64,000 nt of DNA from Gammaproteobacteria bacterium (lineage in GTDB: Bacteria > Pseudomonadota > Gammaproteobacteria > Pseudomonadales > JAUIET01), in NCBI GenBank assembly GCA_030429735.1, contig JAUIET010000002.1, positions 480,414 to 544,413 of the forward strand. The letters run 5' to 3'. The position numbers and the translations under genes are program-made. The notes beneath the pieces were generated by a model. The model saw only the letters and a list, made by a program, of their open reading frames with translations, was not told where the DNA came from and made no database searches. Below are positions 1-7,758 of the stretch, in pieces. The first letter of the stretch is position 1. Every line of letters begins with the position of its first letter.

Positions 1-331
1 GTACATTATTCCAATCCGCGGTTGTCAGTTTGTGAAAGGGCATCGTGGGCGCGGCACCGGCGCAGTTGATCAGAATATCGATTGCGCCGAACGTGCGCCG
101 TGCGTTTGAAAATGCCTGCCGAACAGCATCGGGATCGCTGACATCGCAGACCAGCCCCTGGGCATTACCTGAGTTGGGAAACCGTGCGATCGCATCGGTC
201 AGTACAGATTTGCGACGGCCCATAATGCTGAGCTTCACACCTTGCGCCAGTAGGGCTGCGCTAATTGCGGCACCGATTCCGGTTGCGCCACCGGTAATCA
301 CGGCATGTGAGTCAGTGAAGGTCATGGTCAT
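1..331 (-). CDS. SDR-family oxidoreductase, partial (C-terminus beyond left edge)
   Basis: Reading the minus strand from the ATG at 331 gives an N-terminal Rossmann segment that begins MTMTFTDSHAVITGG. It has the SDR cofactor motif TGGATGIG and, near the left edge, NCAGAAP, a variant of the NNAG motif. About 110 residues are present; the YxxxK catalytic part lies outside the window. A second in-frame ATG at 325 could also be the start. The gene begins 32 bases after the stop of the fused monooxygenase gene and is probably co-transcribed with it. It would act as an NAD(P)-dependent alcohol/ketone (or hydroxyacyl-CoA) dehydrogenase in the same aromatic pathway. The substrate cannot be read from this fragment. 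Confidence 0.85.
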   Translation of the reverse strand, partial: MTMTFTDSHAVITGGATGIGAAISAALLAQGVKLSIMGRRKSVLTDAIARFPNSGNAQGLVCDVSDPDAVRQAFSNARRTFGAIDILINCAGAAPTMPFHKLTTADWNNV

Positions 332-363
332 TGTTGATCTGTCCAGATGCTGCTGTCCCGCTG

Positions 364-2709
364 CTATTTAATCGCTCGAAGTTCAGCTGCCATCATTTCA
401 GCAGCGCGTTGCAGATTCGTATGCAACTGACGGTAGCCCATAAAATACTGCTTTTGCTCATGCACGCCAATGCCCGTATGCCCGGATTCTGCGGCTGCGC
501 GCATTGTCCAGTTCGGATCTGCCAGGTGGGGGCGGGCCAGACATACCAGGTCGGCACGGCCTGCGGCAACAATGCTATTGACGTGATCAACTTCGTAAAT
601 GTTGCCGACGGCCATAGTTGCCAGGCCCGCTTCGTTTCGAATGCGATCAGACAGTGGTGTCTGGAACATTCTGCCGGGTCTGGGCTTGGCTTCATGCGAG
701 GTCTGTCCGCTGGATACATCTATAATATCGGCGCCGGCGGCGGCAAATGCGCGGGCGATTGTAACGCTGTCTTGCTCGGTAATGCCTTCGTCGCCCACCC
801 AATCGTGTGCTGAAATTCGTACCGACATCGGTCGCTCGCTCGGCCAGGCCTCGCGCATTGCGCTAAACACCTCCAGTGGGTAGCGCAAGCGATTGTCCAT
901 ACTGCCGCCGTACTCATCCGTGCGCTTGTTCAATACTGGAGTGATAAACGCACTCAGCAAATAGCCGTGGGCGGCGTGCAATTCAAGCAGATCAAAGCCG
1001 GCTCGCGCCGCGCGCCGTGTGCTGTCAACGAACTGCTGCTTCACGAGGTCCATGGTGCGCCGATCAATTTCGGCAGGCGTTTGGCTGTAGCTGTCATAAG
1101 GAATAGGGCTGGCAGATACGATCGGCCATGCATCTTCTGGATCCAGGGGATCATCCAGGCGGTCCGGATGCCATGCCCAGGGCTCTTTGGTGGCACCTTT
1201 TGGTCCAGCGTGACCCAGCTGAATCGCAAACTTGGCCGCGGTGTGTTCGTGAACAAAATTCACAATACGTGTCCAACTGGCTTCCTGCTCGTCATTCCAG
1301 ATTCCGGCACACCCGGGAGTGATTCTGGACTCTGGGCTGATATCGGTCATTTCCGTGAATACAAGACCCGCGCCACCTTTGGCCAATGCGCCATAATGCA
1401 CCAGGTGCCAATCGTCGGGCAGGCCATCTTTCGCGCTGTACATGGACATGGGCGATACCACCACACGATTTGATAGCTCAAGTCCAGCAAGGTTATACGG
1501 CAAAAACATCGGAGGCACAGCTTCATCAAATGACTCGCCCAGTGCGCGCTTCGCCAGGTGTCGCTCCATGCTTTCCAGCCATTGTTCATCGCGTAGGCGC
1601 AGGTTTTCATGACTCACGCGTTGACTGCGGGTCAGCAGCGAATAATTGAATTGCTTGAGGTCGAATGCCTCGGCGTAGCGGGGTACATCCTCAAACCAGA
1701 TCATCGCATTCAAGGCGGCATTTTGCAGTCGCAAGGCCTCCAATTCCCGTTCGTCCTGATACGCGCGCAGCGCGTCGGCCACGCTTAAATCGCTGCTCAG
1801 GTGTTTTGCAAGTGAAATGGCGTCTTCCAGTCCAAGCTTGGTGCCTGAGCCGATCGAAAAGTGGGCCGTGTGCGCAGCATCACCGATTAATACCACCCGA
1901 TCATTCATCACCCAATTGCGGCATAGCACCTGCGGGAACTTAATCCATGCCGAGCCGCGAATGTGAGCGGAATTGGTCAGCAGCTCATGACCGCCCAGGT
2001 ACTTTTCAAAGATTTTGCGGCAGGTTTCCGCGCTCTCTTCATGTGACATTGAGTCGAAGCCAAATGCATCATACACATCGGGATTGCACTCAACGATGAA
2101 GGTTGATGTTTCCTCATCGAATTGATAGGCGTGCGCCCAGATCCAACCATGTTCGGTTTTTTCGAACGCGAAGGTAAATGCGTCTCGAAATTTTTGTTTT
2201 GTGCCCAACCAAACAAAGTGATTTTTGCGAATGTCCACCTTGCAATCGAAGGCATCAAGATTGTTGTTCCTGATCTTGGAGTTCAGGCCATCGGCGGCCA
2301 CTACGATGTCGGCATCTGCAAATCGTGTGTCGATGTCTTCTGCTTCAAATTCCGTTTCGAAATGGAGCGGAATATCAAGTTCTCTCGCACGATCGTGCAG
2401 CAGTTGCAGCATTCGCTTGCGGCCAAGGCCTATAAAGCCGTGACCATCGGAACGTTCAACGACGCCATTAACGAAGCAGTCGATCATGTCCCAATGTATA
2501 AACTCATCACGGATGGCGTCAGCGCTGACGGGATCGTTTGCGTGCAGGTTCTCAACGGTTTGGTCGGAGAATACTACCCCCCAACCGAAGGTGTCCCCCG
2601 GTTTATTGCGCTCATACACTTGCACGTCGTGCGACGGGTCGCGTAGTTTCATTGAAATTGCCAAATATAGGCCGGCGGGCCCGCCGCCGAGACATACAAT
2701 CTTCATCAT
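364..2709 (-). CDS. Fused FAD monooxygenase / Old Yellow Enzyme (2-aminobenzoyl-CoA or salicylyl-CoA type)
   Basis: This 781-residue protein has two parts. Residues 1 to about 390 are a class A flavin monooxygenase: dinucleotide motif [10 protein letters not shown] near the N-terminus and the second FAD motif [17 protein letters not shown]. Residues from about 395 on are an Old Yellow Enzyme-like TIM barrel, with [34 protein letters not shown] and EYGG. The fusion and length match 2-aminobenzoyl-CoA monooxygenase/reductase and the related salicylyl-CoA 5-hydroxylase family. These hydroxylate an aromatic CoA thioester and, in the first case, also reduce the ring without ring-cleaving dioxygenase chemistry. 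Two Met codons (2709, 2706) begin the reading frame. The gene is transcribed divergently from the MarR gene. No CoA ligase is in the window, so the substrate thioester would come from the thiolase-like enzyme or from a gene to the left. Family is secure; choice between the two substrates is inference. Confidence 0.88.
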   Translation of the reverse strand: MMKIVCLGGGPAGLYLAISMKLRDPSHDVQVYERNKPGDTFGWGVVFSDQTVENLHANDPVSADAIRDEFIHWDMIDCFVNGVVERSDGHGFIGLGRKRMLQLLHDRARELDIPLHFETEFEAEDIDTRFADADIVVAADGLNSKIRNNNLDAFDCKVDIRKNHFVWLGTKQKFRDAFTFAFEKTEHGWIWAHAYQFDEETSTFIVECNPDVYDAFGFDSMSHEESAETCRKIFEKYLGGHELLTNSAHIRGSAWIKFPQVLCRNWVMNDRVVLIGDAAHTAHFSIGSGTKLGLEDAISLAKHLSSDLSVADALRAYQDERELEALRLQNAALNAMIWFEDVPRYAEAFDLKQFNYSLLTRSQRVSHENLRLRDEQWLESMERHLAKRALGESFDEAVPPMFLPYNLAGLELSNRVVVSPMSMYSAKDGLPDDWHLVHYGALAKGGAGLVFTEMTDISPESRITPGCAGIWNDEQEASWTRIVNFVHEHTAAKFAIQLGHAGPKGATKEPWAWHPDRLDDPLDPEDAWPIVSASPIPYDSYSQTPAEIDRRTMDLVKQQFVDSTRRAARAGFDLLELHAAHGYLLSAFITPVLNKRTDEYGGSMDNRLRYPLEVFSAMREAWPSERPMSVRISAHDWVGDEGITEQDSVTIARAFAAAGADIIDVSSGQTSHEAKPRPGRMFQTPLSDRIRNEAGLATMAVGNIYEVDHVNSIVAAGRADLVCLARPHLADPNWTMRAAAESGHTGIGVHEQKQYFMGYRQLHTNLQRAAEMMAAELRAIK

Positions 2710-2800
2710 TCGCTCCGCTTATTCATTGTCTACTAAGGTCTGCAAGCCAGTGTTTTCTTTTTGGCGAACAGCTTGGCTCTTATATCTGTCGCCAAAATAG

Positions 2801-2859
2801 TTTAAGCTTAAAACAACTGTTGTCAGTATACCCCAAATTATTTTATATTTAAAATAATT
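2801..2859. promoter_or_regulatory. Divergent control region with three palindromes (candidate MarR operators)
   Basis: The 166 bases between the two divergent genes hold three palindromes: TTTAAGCTTAAA at 2801-2812, ACAAC-t-GTTGT at 2813-2823, and a perfect inverted repeat with 10-base arms (AATTATTTTA at 2836-2845 and its complement at 2850-2859) around a 4-base centre. The last ends 16 bases before the MarR start codon. MarR regulators usually bind such AT-rich palindromes over their own promoter, so autoregulation and control of both arms is likely. The symmetry is seen directly; the binding is inference. Confidence 0.55.
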
Positions 2860-2875
2860 GTTTCGAGGCCTAGCC

Positions 2876-3397
2876 ATGAACAAACCTCAATCATTGACCA
2901 AGCCACCCACTCCCGACCTGGAAACGCGGCTGGTGGAAGAGGATCATCATTCGATCAAGTTGTGGTTGCGCCTGCTGACGTGTTCAAGCCTTATTGAGGC
3001 TGAGTTACGCAGCCGGCTGAGAGAGGAGTTTGATACAACATTACCGCGTTTTGACTTTCTCTCGCAATTGCAACGTACGCCGCAAGGATTGACCATGGGC
3101 GAACTATCTCGCCGTATGATGGTTTCCGGTGGCAATGTGTCCGGGCTGTCCACGCAACTGGTTAAAGAGGGGCTTGTTAGCCGCAGCACGCTGCCAGAAG
3201 ATCGCAGAACCTACATAGTCAAACTGACACCCAATGGCAAAAAGTTCTTTACCAATATCGCAAAACGCCATGAAGAGTGGGTGATCGAATTGCTTGGCGA
3301 CCTTGATCACGACGATGCCGATCAGCTGGCAGCATTACTTGCGAAGGTCAAAACAACAGCAAGCAAGCACAGCACGCCAACTGGGGGCCGCCAGTGA
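2876..3397 (+). CDS. MarR-family transcriptional regulator
   Basis: A 173-residue winged-helix regulator. The central part, LTMGELSRRMMVSGGNVSGLSTQLVKEG, is the helix-turn-helix, split here as LTMGELSRRMMVSGG plus NVSGLSTQLVKEGL. It is followed by the wing with the typical DRRTYIVKLTPNGKK. The ATG at 2876 is preferred over an upstream TTG at 2858 because CGAGG lies seven bases before it and the palindrome ends just upstream. The stop overlaps the GTG start of the next gene, so regulator and catabolic genes form one translationally coupled unit. MarR regulators of aromatic-acid loci usually repress until an aryl-CoA or the acid binds. The ligand is not visible. Confidence 0.9.
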   Translation: MNKPQSLTKPPTPDLETRLVEEDHHSIKLWLRLLTCSSLIEAELRSRLREEFDTTLPRFDFLSQLQRTPQGLTMGELSRRMMVSGGNVSGLSTQLVKEGLVSRSTLPEDRRTYIVKLTPNGKKFFTNIAKRHEEWVIELLGDLDHDDADQLAALLAKVKTTASKHSTPTGGRQ

Positions 3398-4605
3398 CGC
3401 AGAACCCGCCTGCTCGGAGCACACCCGCCTCTTATCGGGGCGTGGCCCTATGTGCCCCGGTAAGTTTGGGCTACGCCAAACAAAGCCCGCGTGGTGCGGC
3501 ATGGTTTGTTGGCTCTGCGCTGCGAGCTATGTTGCTCAGTACCGGGCTTGAAAAATCCGAAATTGACGGCTTTTCGGTCAGCAGCTTTTCGCTGGGTGCA
3601 GATTCCACCATTGCATTAACCCAGCATTTTGGTTTGTCGCCCCGCTGGCTTGAGGAAGCCCCGTTCGGTGGGGCGTCAGGTGTCATTGCACTGCGCAAGG
3701 CAGCGCGTGCGGTACAGATGGGCGATGCTGATATTGTGGCCTGTATTGGTGGCGATGCAGCCGCGCATCGGTCGTTTGAATCCAGTGCTGCTGAATTCAG
3801 TAATTTCACGATTGACGCGTCGTTTCCTTATGGTGCTGGTGGCCCGAACGCGGCCTTTTCAATCATCACGCAGGACTACATGCAGCGCTATGGTGTGACG
3901 CGTGAAGACTTGGGCCGGCTGTCAGTGGCGCAGCGTTATAATGCCAATCATTTCCCACTGGCCTTGCTCGGACATAAGACGCTGTCGATGCAACAGTATT
4001 TAAATGCCCGGCCGATTGCAGGACCACTGCACCTGTTTGATTGTGTGATGCCGTGTGCGGGGGCGGAAGCGTTTCTGGTGATGAGTGAAGAACGCGCTCG
4101 TTATTTGAAGATACCTTATTGTCTGATTTTGGCAGCGGATGAATTGCATAATTCGCACCGCGAAGACGATGTTCAATATCGGGGCGGCTGGACAGAATTC
4201 GTTCCGGGGATGTATGAGCAGGCAGGCCTTGGTCCAGAGGATATTGATATTGTCCAGACCTACGATGACTACCCCGCGATAAGTCTGCTACAGATCGAAG
4301 ATATGGGGTTTTGTGCCAAGGGCGAGGGCGCAACCTTTGTACGCAACACAGACCTCACGTTTAATGGCAGTGGTGATCAAGCAAATAAACTACCGCACAA
4401 CACATCTGGCGGCCAGCTGTCCGTGGGGCAGGCCGGCGCCGCGGCCGGGTTGCTTGGGATTGTTGAGTCAATTCGTCAATTGACCGATGCGGCTCTTGGC
4501 CAACAGGTACCGAATGCACGGACCGCCATGGCCAGCGGCTTTGGGATGATCAATTATGATCGCGGCCTGTGCAGCGCCGCTGTATTGCTGGGGCGCGCAC
4601 AATGA
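3394..4605 (+). CDS. SCP2/lipid-transfer-type thiolase-fold protein lacking canonical catalytic residues
   Basis: A 403-residue thiolase-superfamily protein of the class that pairs with DUF35 proteins. It starts at a GTG overlapping the MarR stop. The fold is recognised from GGASGVIAL (92-100), YDDYPAISLLQIEDMGFC (290-307) and LPHNTSGGQLS (333-343). The three residues that do thiolase chemistry are absent: the nucleophilic Cys position in the (C)ASG motif is Gly93, the His of the usual GHPxG is Gln346, and the C-terminal Cys is Ala380. Tyr290-Asp291 resembles the YD motif of Ltp2-type retro-aldolases that cleave side chains with a DUF35 partner. A carbon-carbon lyase acting on a CoA thioester is therefore more likely than a true thiolase. 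The next gene, its probable partner, overlaps by 4 bases. Confidence 0.85.
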   Translation: MTQNPPARSTPASYRGVALCAPVSLGYAKQSPRGAAWFVGSALRAMLLSTGLEKSEIDGFSVSSFSLGADSTIALTQHFGLSPRWLEEAPFGGASGVIALRKAARAVQMGDADIVACIGGDAAAHRSFESSAAEFSNFTIDASFPYGAGGPNAAFSIITQDYMQRYGVTREDLGRLSVAQRYNANHFPLALLGHKTLSMQQYLNARPIAGPLHLFDCVMPCAGAEAFLVMSEERARYLKIPYCLILAADELHNSHREDDVQYRGGWTEFVPGMYEQAGLGPEDIDIVQTYDDYPAISLLQIEDMGFCAKGEGATFVRNTDLTFNGSGDQANKLPHNTSGGQLSVGQAGAAAGLLGIVESIRQLTDAALGQQVPNARTAMASGFGMINYDRGLCSAAVLLGRAQ

Positions 4606-5171
4606 CCACTCGATATTCCATGCAACGCAGGTTGCGCATGAACCGGCCGTCATTGCGGCTTAGATCCAAACCGCCGAAAGCGCGCACACCGCGCGGCGAA
4701 GATTTCACAACAGCGAATCTTGCTGGTGCCTTGTCTATGCAGCAATGCGCTGCGTGTGAACGGTACAACTACCCGCCACGCGAAGTGTGCGAGAGTTGTT
4801 TGAATGACGTGTTGATATGGAGGCCGGCCGATAGCCGCGGGAGATTGCTGCAAGCTGTTGACCTGCACCACAGTTTGTGGGAATTTTTCAAGCGCCGGTT
4901 GAAGCACAAACCCTGGTCCATCGCCAGTGTACGGCTTGACGCCGGCCCAATAGTATTTGCTCACCTGGCATTGGAATTGTTTGATTTGGCGGGTGCAAGC
5001 GATATTCCATCCGGCCGTACCGTCGCCGTTTTCAGCCACAGTGATTGTGGTAATCAATCTGTGCTGATCGCGGTACCCGATTCAATAGACGTTGCAGACC
5101 CCAAGATCAGGTTGCAGATCGCAAATAGTTTGGGAATAACCAGCGCCGCGCAAAGAGAGGCAACAATATGA
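4602..5171 (+). CDS. DUF35 zinc-ribbon/OB-fold acyl-CoA-associated protein
   Basis: Starts at the ATG overlapping the stop of the thiolase-like gene (ATGA) and encodes 189 residues. A basic, probably disordered stretch of about 40 residues comes first. It is followed by a rubredoxin-like zinc ribbon, C-A-A-C and C-E-S-C separated by ten residues, and then an OB-fold-like beta region. This is the DUF35 family, which forms complexes with SCP2-type thiolases or aldolases and stabilises or completes their acyl-CoA site. The overlap with both neighbours supports an obligate complex with the upstream protein. An upstream ATG at 4569 is in frame but lies inside the previous gene and has no advantage. 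Confidence 0.85.
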   Translation: MTTRYSMQRRLRMNRPSLRLRSKPPKARTPRGEDFTTANLAGALSMQQCAACERYNYPPREVCESCLNDVLIWRPADSRGRLLQAVDLHHSLWEFFKRRLKHKPWSIASVRLDAGPIVFAHLALELFDLAGASDIPSGRTVAVFSHSDCGNQSVLIAVPDSIDVADPKIRLQIANSLGITSAAQREATI

Positions 5172-5902
5172 GTGAGAATATCCAAACAGTCGTTGTCACG
5201 GGGGGAAGCACCGGTATCGGCAAGGCCATTTGCGAGCATTTACTCGCCGATGGTTACCGTGTACTGAACATCGCGCGGCGTAATTTGGAACTGGACAATG
5301 AGCACTTGCTTAACTTTCAGTGCGATTTGAGTGATGCGGCTGCCACAGCCGACATCGCGAAAATAATAGCCGGGCAATTTGATGTCTGTGGATTTGTTCA
5401 TAACGCCGGTTTGATACGTGCCGCTTTGCTCGAAGAGGTTGAGCTCGAAGATTTGAATTACCTGACCCAAGTGCACGTGGGTGCTGCAATTACCTTAACG
5501 CAGGCGTTTTTGCCTGCCATGAAAACGGCTGGCTTTGGCCGTGTCGTTTTAATTACTTCCCGAGCGGCGTTGGGCTTGCAAACAAGAACATCCTATTCCG
5601 CCACCAAGTCAGGAATGATGGGTATGGCACGTACCTGGGCGCTGGAACTTGGCGAGTACGGTATTACTGTAAATACAGTAGCACCAGGACCTATTGAGGC
5701 CACTGAAATGTTCCACGCGGTTATTCCGGAGAACGACCCGAAGCTGCAAGCGATGGCGGCGGGCATACCGGTTAGACGCTTGGGTTTGCCAGAAGACGTG
5801 GCCAGAGCGGTTGATTTTTTTATACACGCGGACAATGGATTTGTTACAGGTCAAACCTTAATGGTCTGTGGCGGTGCCAGTTTAGGTTCACTGTCACTAT
5901 GA
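5168..5902 (+). CDS. SDR-family NAD(P)-dependent oxidoreductase
   Basis: A 244-residue classical short-chain dehydrogenase. It has the cofactor motif VTGGSTGIGKA near residue 11, HNAG for the structural NNAG, the catalytic Ser in VLITSRAALG, and the YSATK pair. The C-terminal motif is NTVAPGPIEATEMF. The start overlaps the DUF35 stop by 4 bases. In this setting it probably oxidises a hydroxyl intermediate, such as a 3-hydroxyacyl-CoA or a cis-diol formed by the downstream dioxygenase. The exact substrate is not deducible from sequence. Confidence 0.9.
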   Translation: MSENIQTVVVTGGSTGIGKAICEHLLADGYRVLNIARRNLELDNEHLLNFQCDLSDAAATADIAKIIAGQFDVCGFVHNAGLIRAALLEEVELEDLNYLTQVHVGAAITLTQAFLPAMKTAGFGRVVLITSRAALGLQTRTSYSATKSGMMGMARTWALELGEYGITVNTVAPGPIEATEMFHAVIPENDPKLQAMAAGIPVRRLGLPEDVARAVDFFIHADNGFVTGQTLMVCGGASLGSLSL

Positions 5903-5941
5903 TTGGAAACTATGGCTGCATGCCTGAATCGGGAGCGAACA

Positions 5942-7258
5942 ATGCCACTGTCTAATGCTGAAATTGCGCGTCTTGTCGAAGACAGGCGCGTACACAAACG
6001 CGTCTATATTGACCCGGAAGTCTTTGAACTGGAAATGGAGCGTATCTGGGGCCAGGCGTGGATATACATTGGTCATGAATCACAGGTGCCGAAAGCCGGC
6101 GATTACTTCACGACCAACATAAATCATAAAGTCCCGGTGGTGATGGTCAGGGACAAACACGGTGCGGTTCATGTGCTGCATAATCGCTGTGGGCACAAAG
6201 GCGCCAAACTGGTCGAGCAACGCAGTGGTAATGCGCGCGGTGCGTTTCGTTGCGCTTATCATGGCTGGACGTTTCAACATGATGGACAGGTGCTGAAAAT
6301 ACCCAACGAAACCGGATACGACAACACAGGTTTCGATCTGAAAGACAGTTGCAATAACATGCAAAAGGTGGCGCAGAGTGCGAGTTATCGCGGTTTTGTG
6401 TTTGCCACCTTATCGAGTGATGCACCAGATCTGGAAACCTGGATGGGTGGTGCGAAGGATTGCTTTGATAACTTATGTGATCGGTCACCAGAAGGCGAAG
6501 TGGAAGTGGCCGGCGGCGTTTTGCGCTACGAGCATGACTGCAACTGGAAGTACATTATCGAAAACCTGAATGACACGATGCATCCCATGGTTGTACATCA
6601 GTCCGTGGTACAAGCCGCGCAGGACTATATTGATACGCTGCCAGAAGAAGCCGTGAAGCAGCGCTCTGAAGCAGAGATTATCCTGCCATTTGGCGGCTCA
6701 TACGAAAACATGGAACACATGGGCATCACCGGGTTCAAGTACGGTCATCATTACGACGGTGGCAAAACCAGTATTCACGCAGACTATTCGGTAGACCCTG
6801 AGTACCATAAGCGCATGGTCGCGGCGTACGGGGAAGAGCGTACTAAGGAGATTTACTCGTTCAACACGCATAACACCTTGTACTATCCGTCGTTAACAAT
6901 CAAAACTGCAGTACAAAACATACGCGTGGTGCGACCGGTTGCAGTAGACAAATTTGTTGTGGAAACCTGGTCGTTTCGGCTGAAAGGTGCACCCGATACC
7001 ATGTTGCAACGCACCTTGTTGTATTCGCGCCTGATCAATTCTGTTGGGTCCATGGTTGGCCCTGATGATCTGGAATGTTACAGACGCGTACAGGATGGTT
7101 TGCACTCGGATGCGTCGGAGTGGGTGGAAATGTATCGTCAATTTGGTCGAGATGAAGACCTGGGTGATCGTGTTCGAGGTGGCGGTACCAGTGATCTTGA
7201 TATGCGCACCGAGTATGCGGCGTGGCGTGACTATATGTTGCAGGAGGCTTTTTCATGA
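5942..7258 (+). CDS. Rieske non-heme iron aromatic dioxygenase, alpha subunit
   Basis: With the ATG at 5942, preceded by GGGAG at 5931-5935, the protein has 438 residues. An in-frame TTG at 5903 and ATG at 5912 have poorer spacing. The Rieske [2Fe-2S] centre is C83-G-H85 with C104-A-Y-H107. The catalytic iron site is marked by ENLNDTMHPMVVH, with bridging Asp211 and ligands His214 and His219. The overall length is that of large subunits from two-component ring-hydroxylating dioxygenases. The beta subunit follows with a 4-base overlap. No ferredoxin or reductase gene lies nearby, so electrons must come from elsewhere. Context suggests oxidation of an aromatic or indolic acid; the iad-type indole-3-acetate dioxygenase is the model I favour, without proof. 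Confidence 0.9.
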   Translation: MPLSNAEIARLVEDRRVHKRVYIDPEVFELEMERIWGQAWIYIGHESQVPKAGDYFTTNINHKVPVVMVRDKHGAVHVLHNRCGHKGAKLVEQRSGNARGAFRCAYHGWTFQHDGQVLKIPNETGYDNTGFDLKDSCNNMQKVAQSASYRGFVFATLSSDAPDLETWMGGAKDCFDNLCDRSPEGEVEVAGGVLRYEHDCNWKYIIENLNDTMHPMVVHQSVVQAAQDYIDTLPEEAVKQRSEAEIILPFGGSYENMEHMGITGFKYGHHYDGGKTSIHADYSVDPEYHKRMVAAYGEERTKEIYSFNTHNTLYYPSLTIKTAVQNIRVVRPVAVDKFVVETWSFRLKGAPDTMLQRTLLYSRLINSVGSMVGPDDLECYRRVQDGLHSDASEWVEMYRQFGRDEDLGDRVRGGGTSDLDMRTEYAAWRDYMLQEAFS

Positions 7259-7737
7259 GCGCAGATATCGATCTAATCGCTGTTGAGGACTTTCTCTATC
7301 AGGAAGCGTCCTATCTTGATAATCCTGATCTCGAAAAGTGGCTGGCCCTATACAGCCCCGATGGCACTTACTGGATGCCAGCCAGTGAAAACCAGCATGA
7401 CCCGGTAAATGAGATTTCGCATTTCTACGACGACCGGGTCATGATGGAAATTCGAAAACGCAACTTCGTCCATCCCAGAGCATCGTCCAAGGATTCCGCA
7501 GTACGCTGTTCTCACTTGATAGGGAATATTCGCCACGCGGGTCGAAGCGACAACGGCGACTTGATCATTACGTCAAACTTTCAGGTGGTCATGTTTTACC
7601 GAGAGGAACAACGAGTATTCGCCGGAACCTACCAGCACCATCTGATTGAACGCAACAATTCATTCCTGATTCGCTCAAAACGGGTCAATCTTATCAACCC
7701 CGAGGCGGCCCATAAGTCGATAATTATTTATCTGTAA
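7255..7737 (+). CDS. Aromatic-ring-hydroxylating dioxygenase, beta subunit
   Basis: A 160-residue small subunit of the NTF2-like (SnoaL) fold. Typical features are VEDFLYQEASYLDNPDLEKW at the start, the DGTYWMP segment, and the C-terminal SKRVNLINPEAAHKSI. It overlaps the alpha-subunit stop by 4 bases. Beta subunits carry no cofactor and support the alpha trimer in an alpha3-beta3 enzyme. It is the last gene of the plus-strand unit that starts with the MarR gene. The 21 bases to the convergent symporter gene hold no clear terminator. Confidence 0.9.
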   Translation: MSADIDLIAVEDFLYQEASYLDNPDLEKWLALYSPDGTYWMPASENQHDPVNEISHFYDDRVMMEIRKRNFVHPRASSKDSAVRCSHLIGNIRHAGRSDNGDLIITSNFQVVMFYREEQRVFAGTYQHHLIERNNSFLIRSKRVNLINPEAAHKSIIIYL

Positions 7738-7758
7738 GCGCCGCCAGCAGAACCCTGC

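Noticed and set aside
2122-2646. 174-codon plus-strand frame inside the fused monooxygenase gene
   Set aside because: Antisense to the conserved FAD domain; no start signal or domain.
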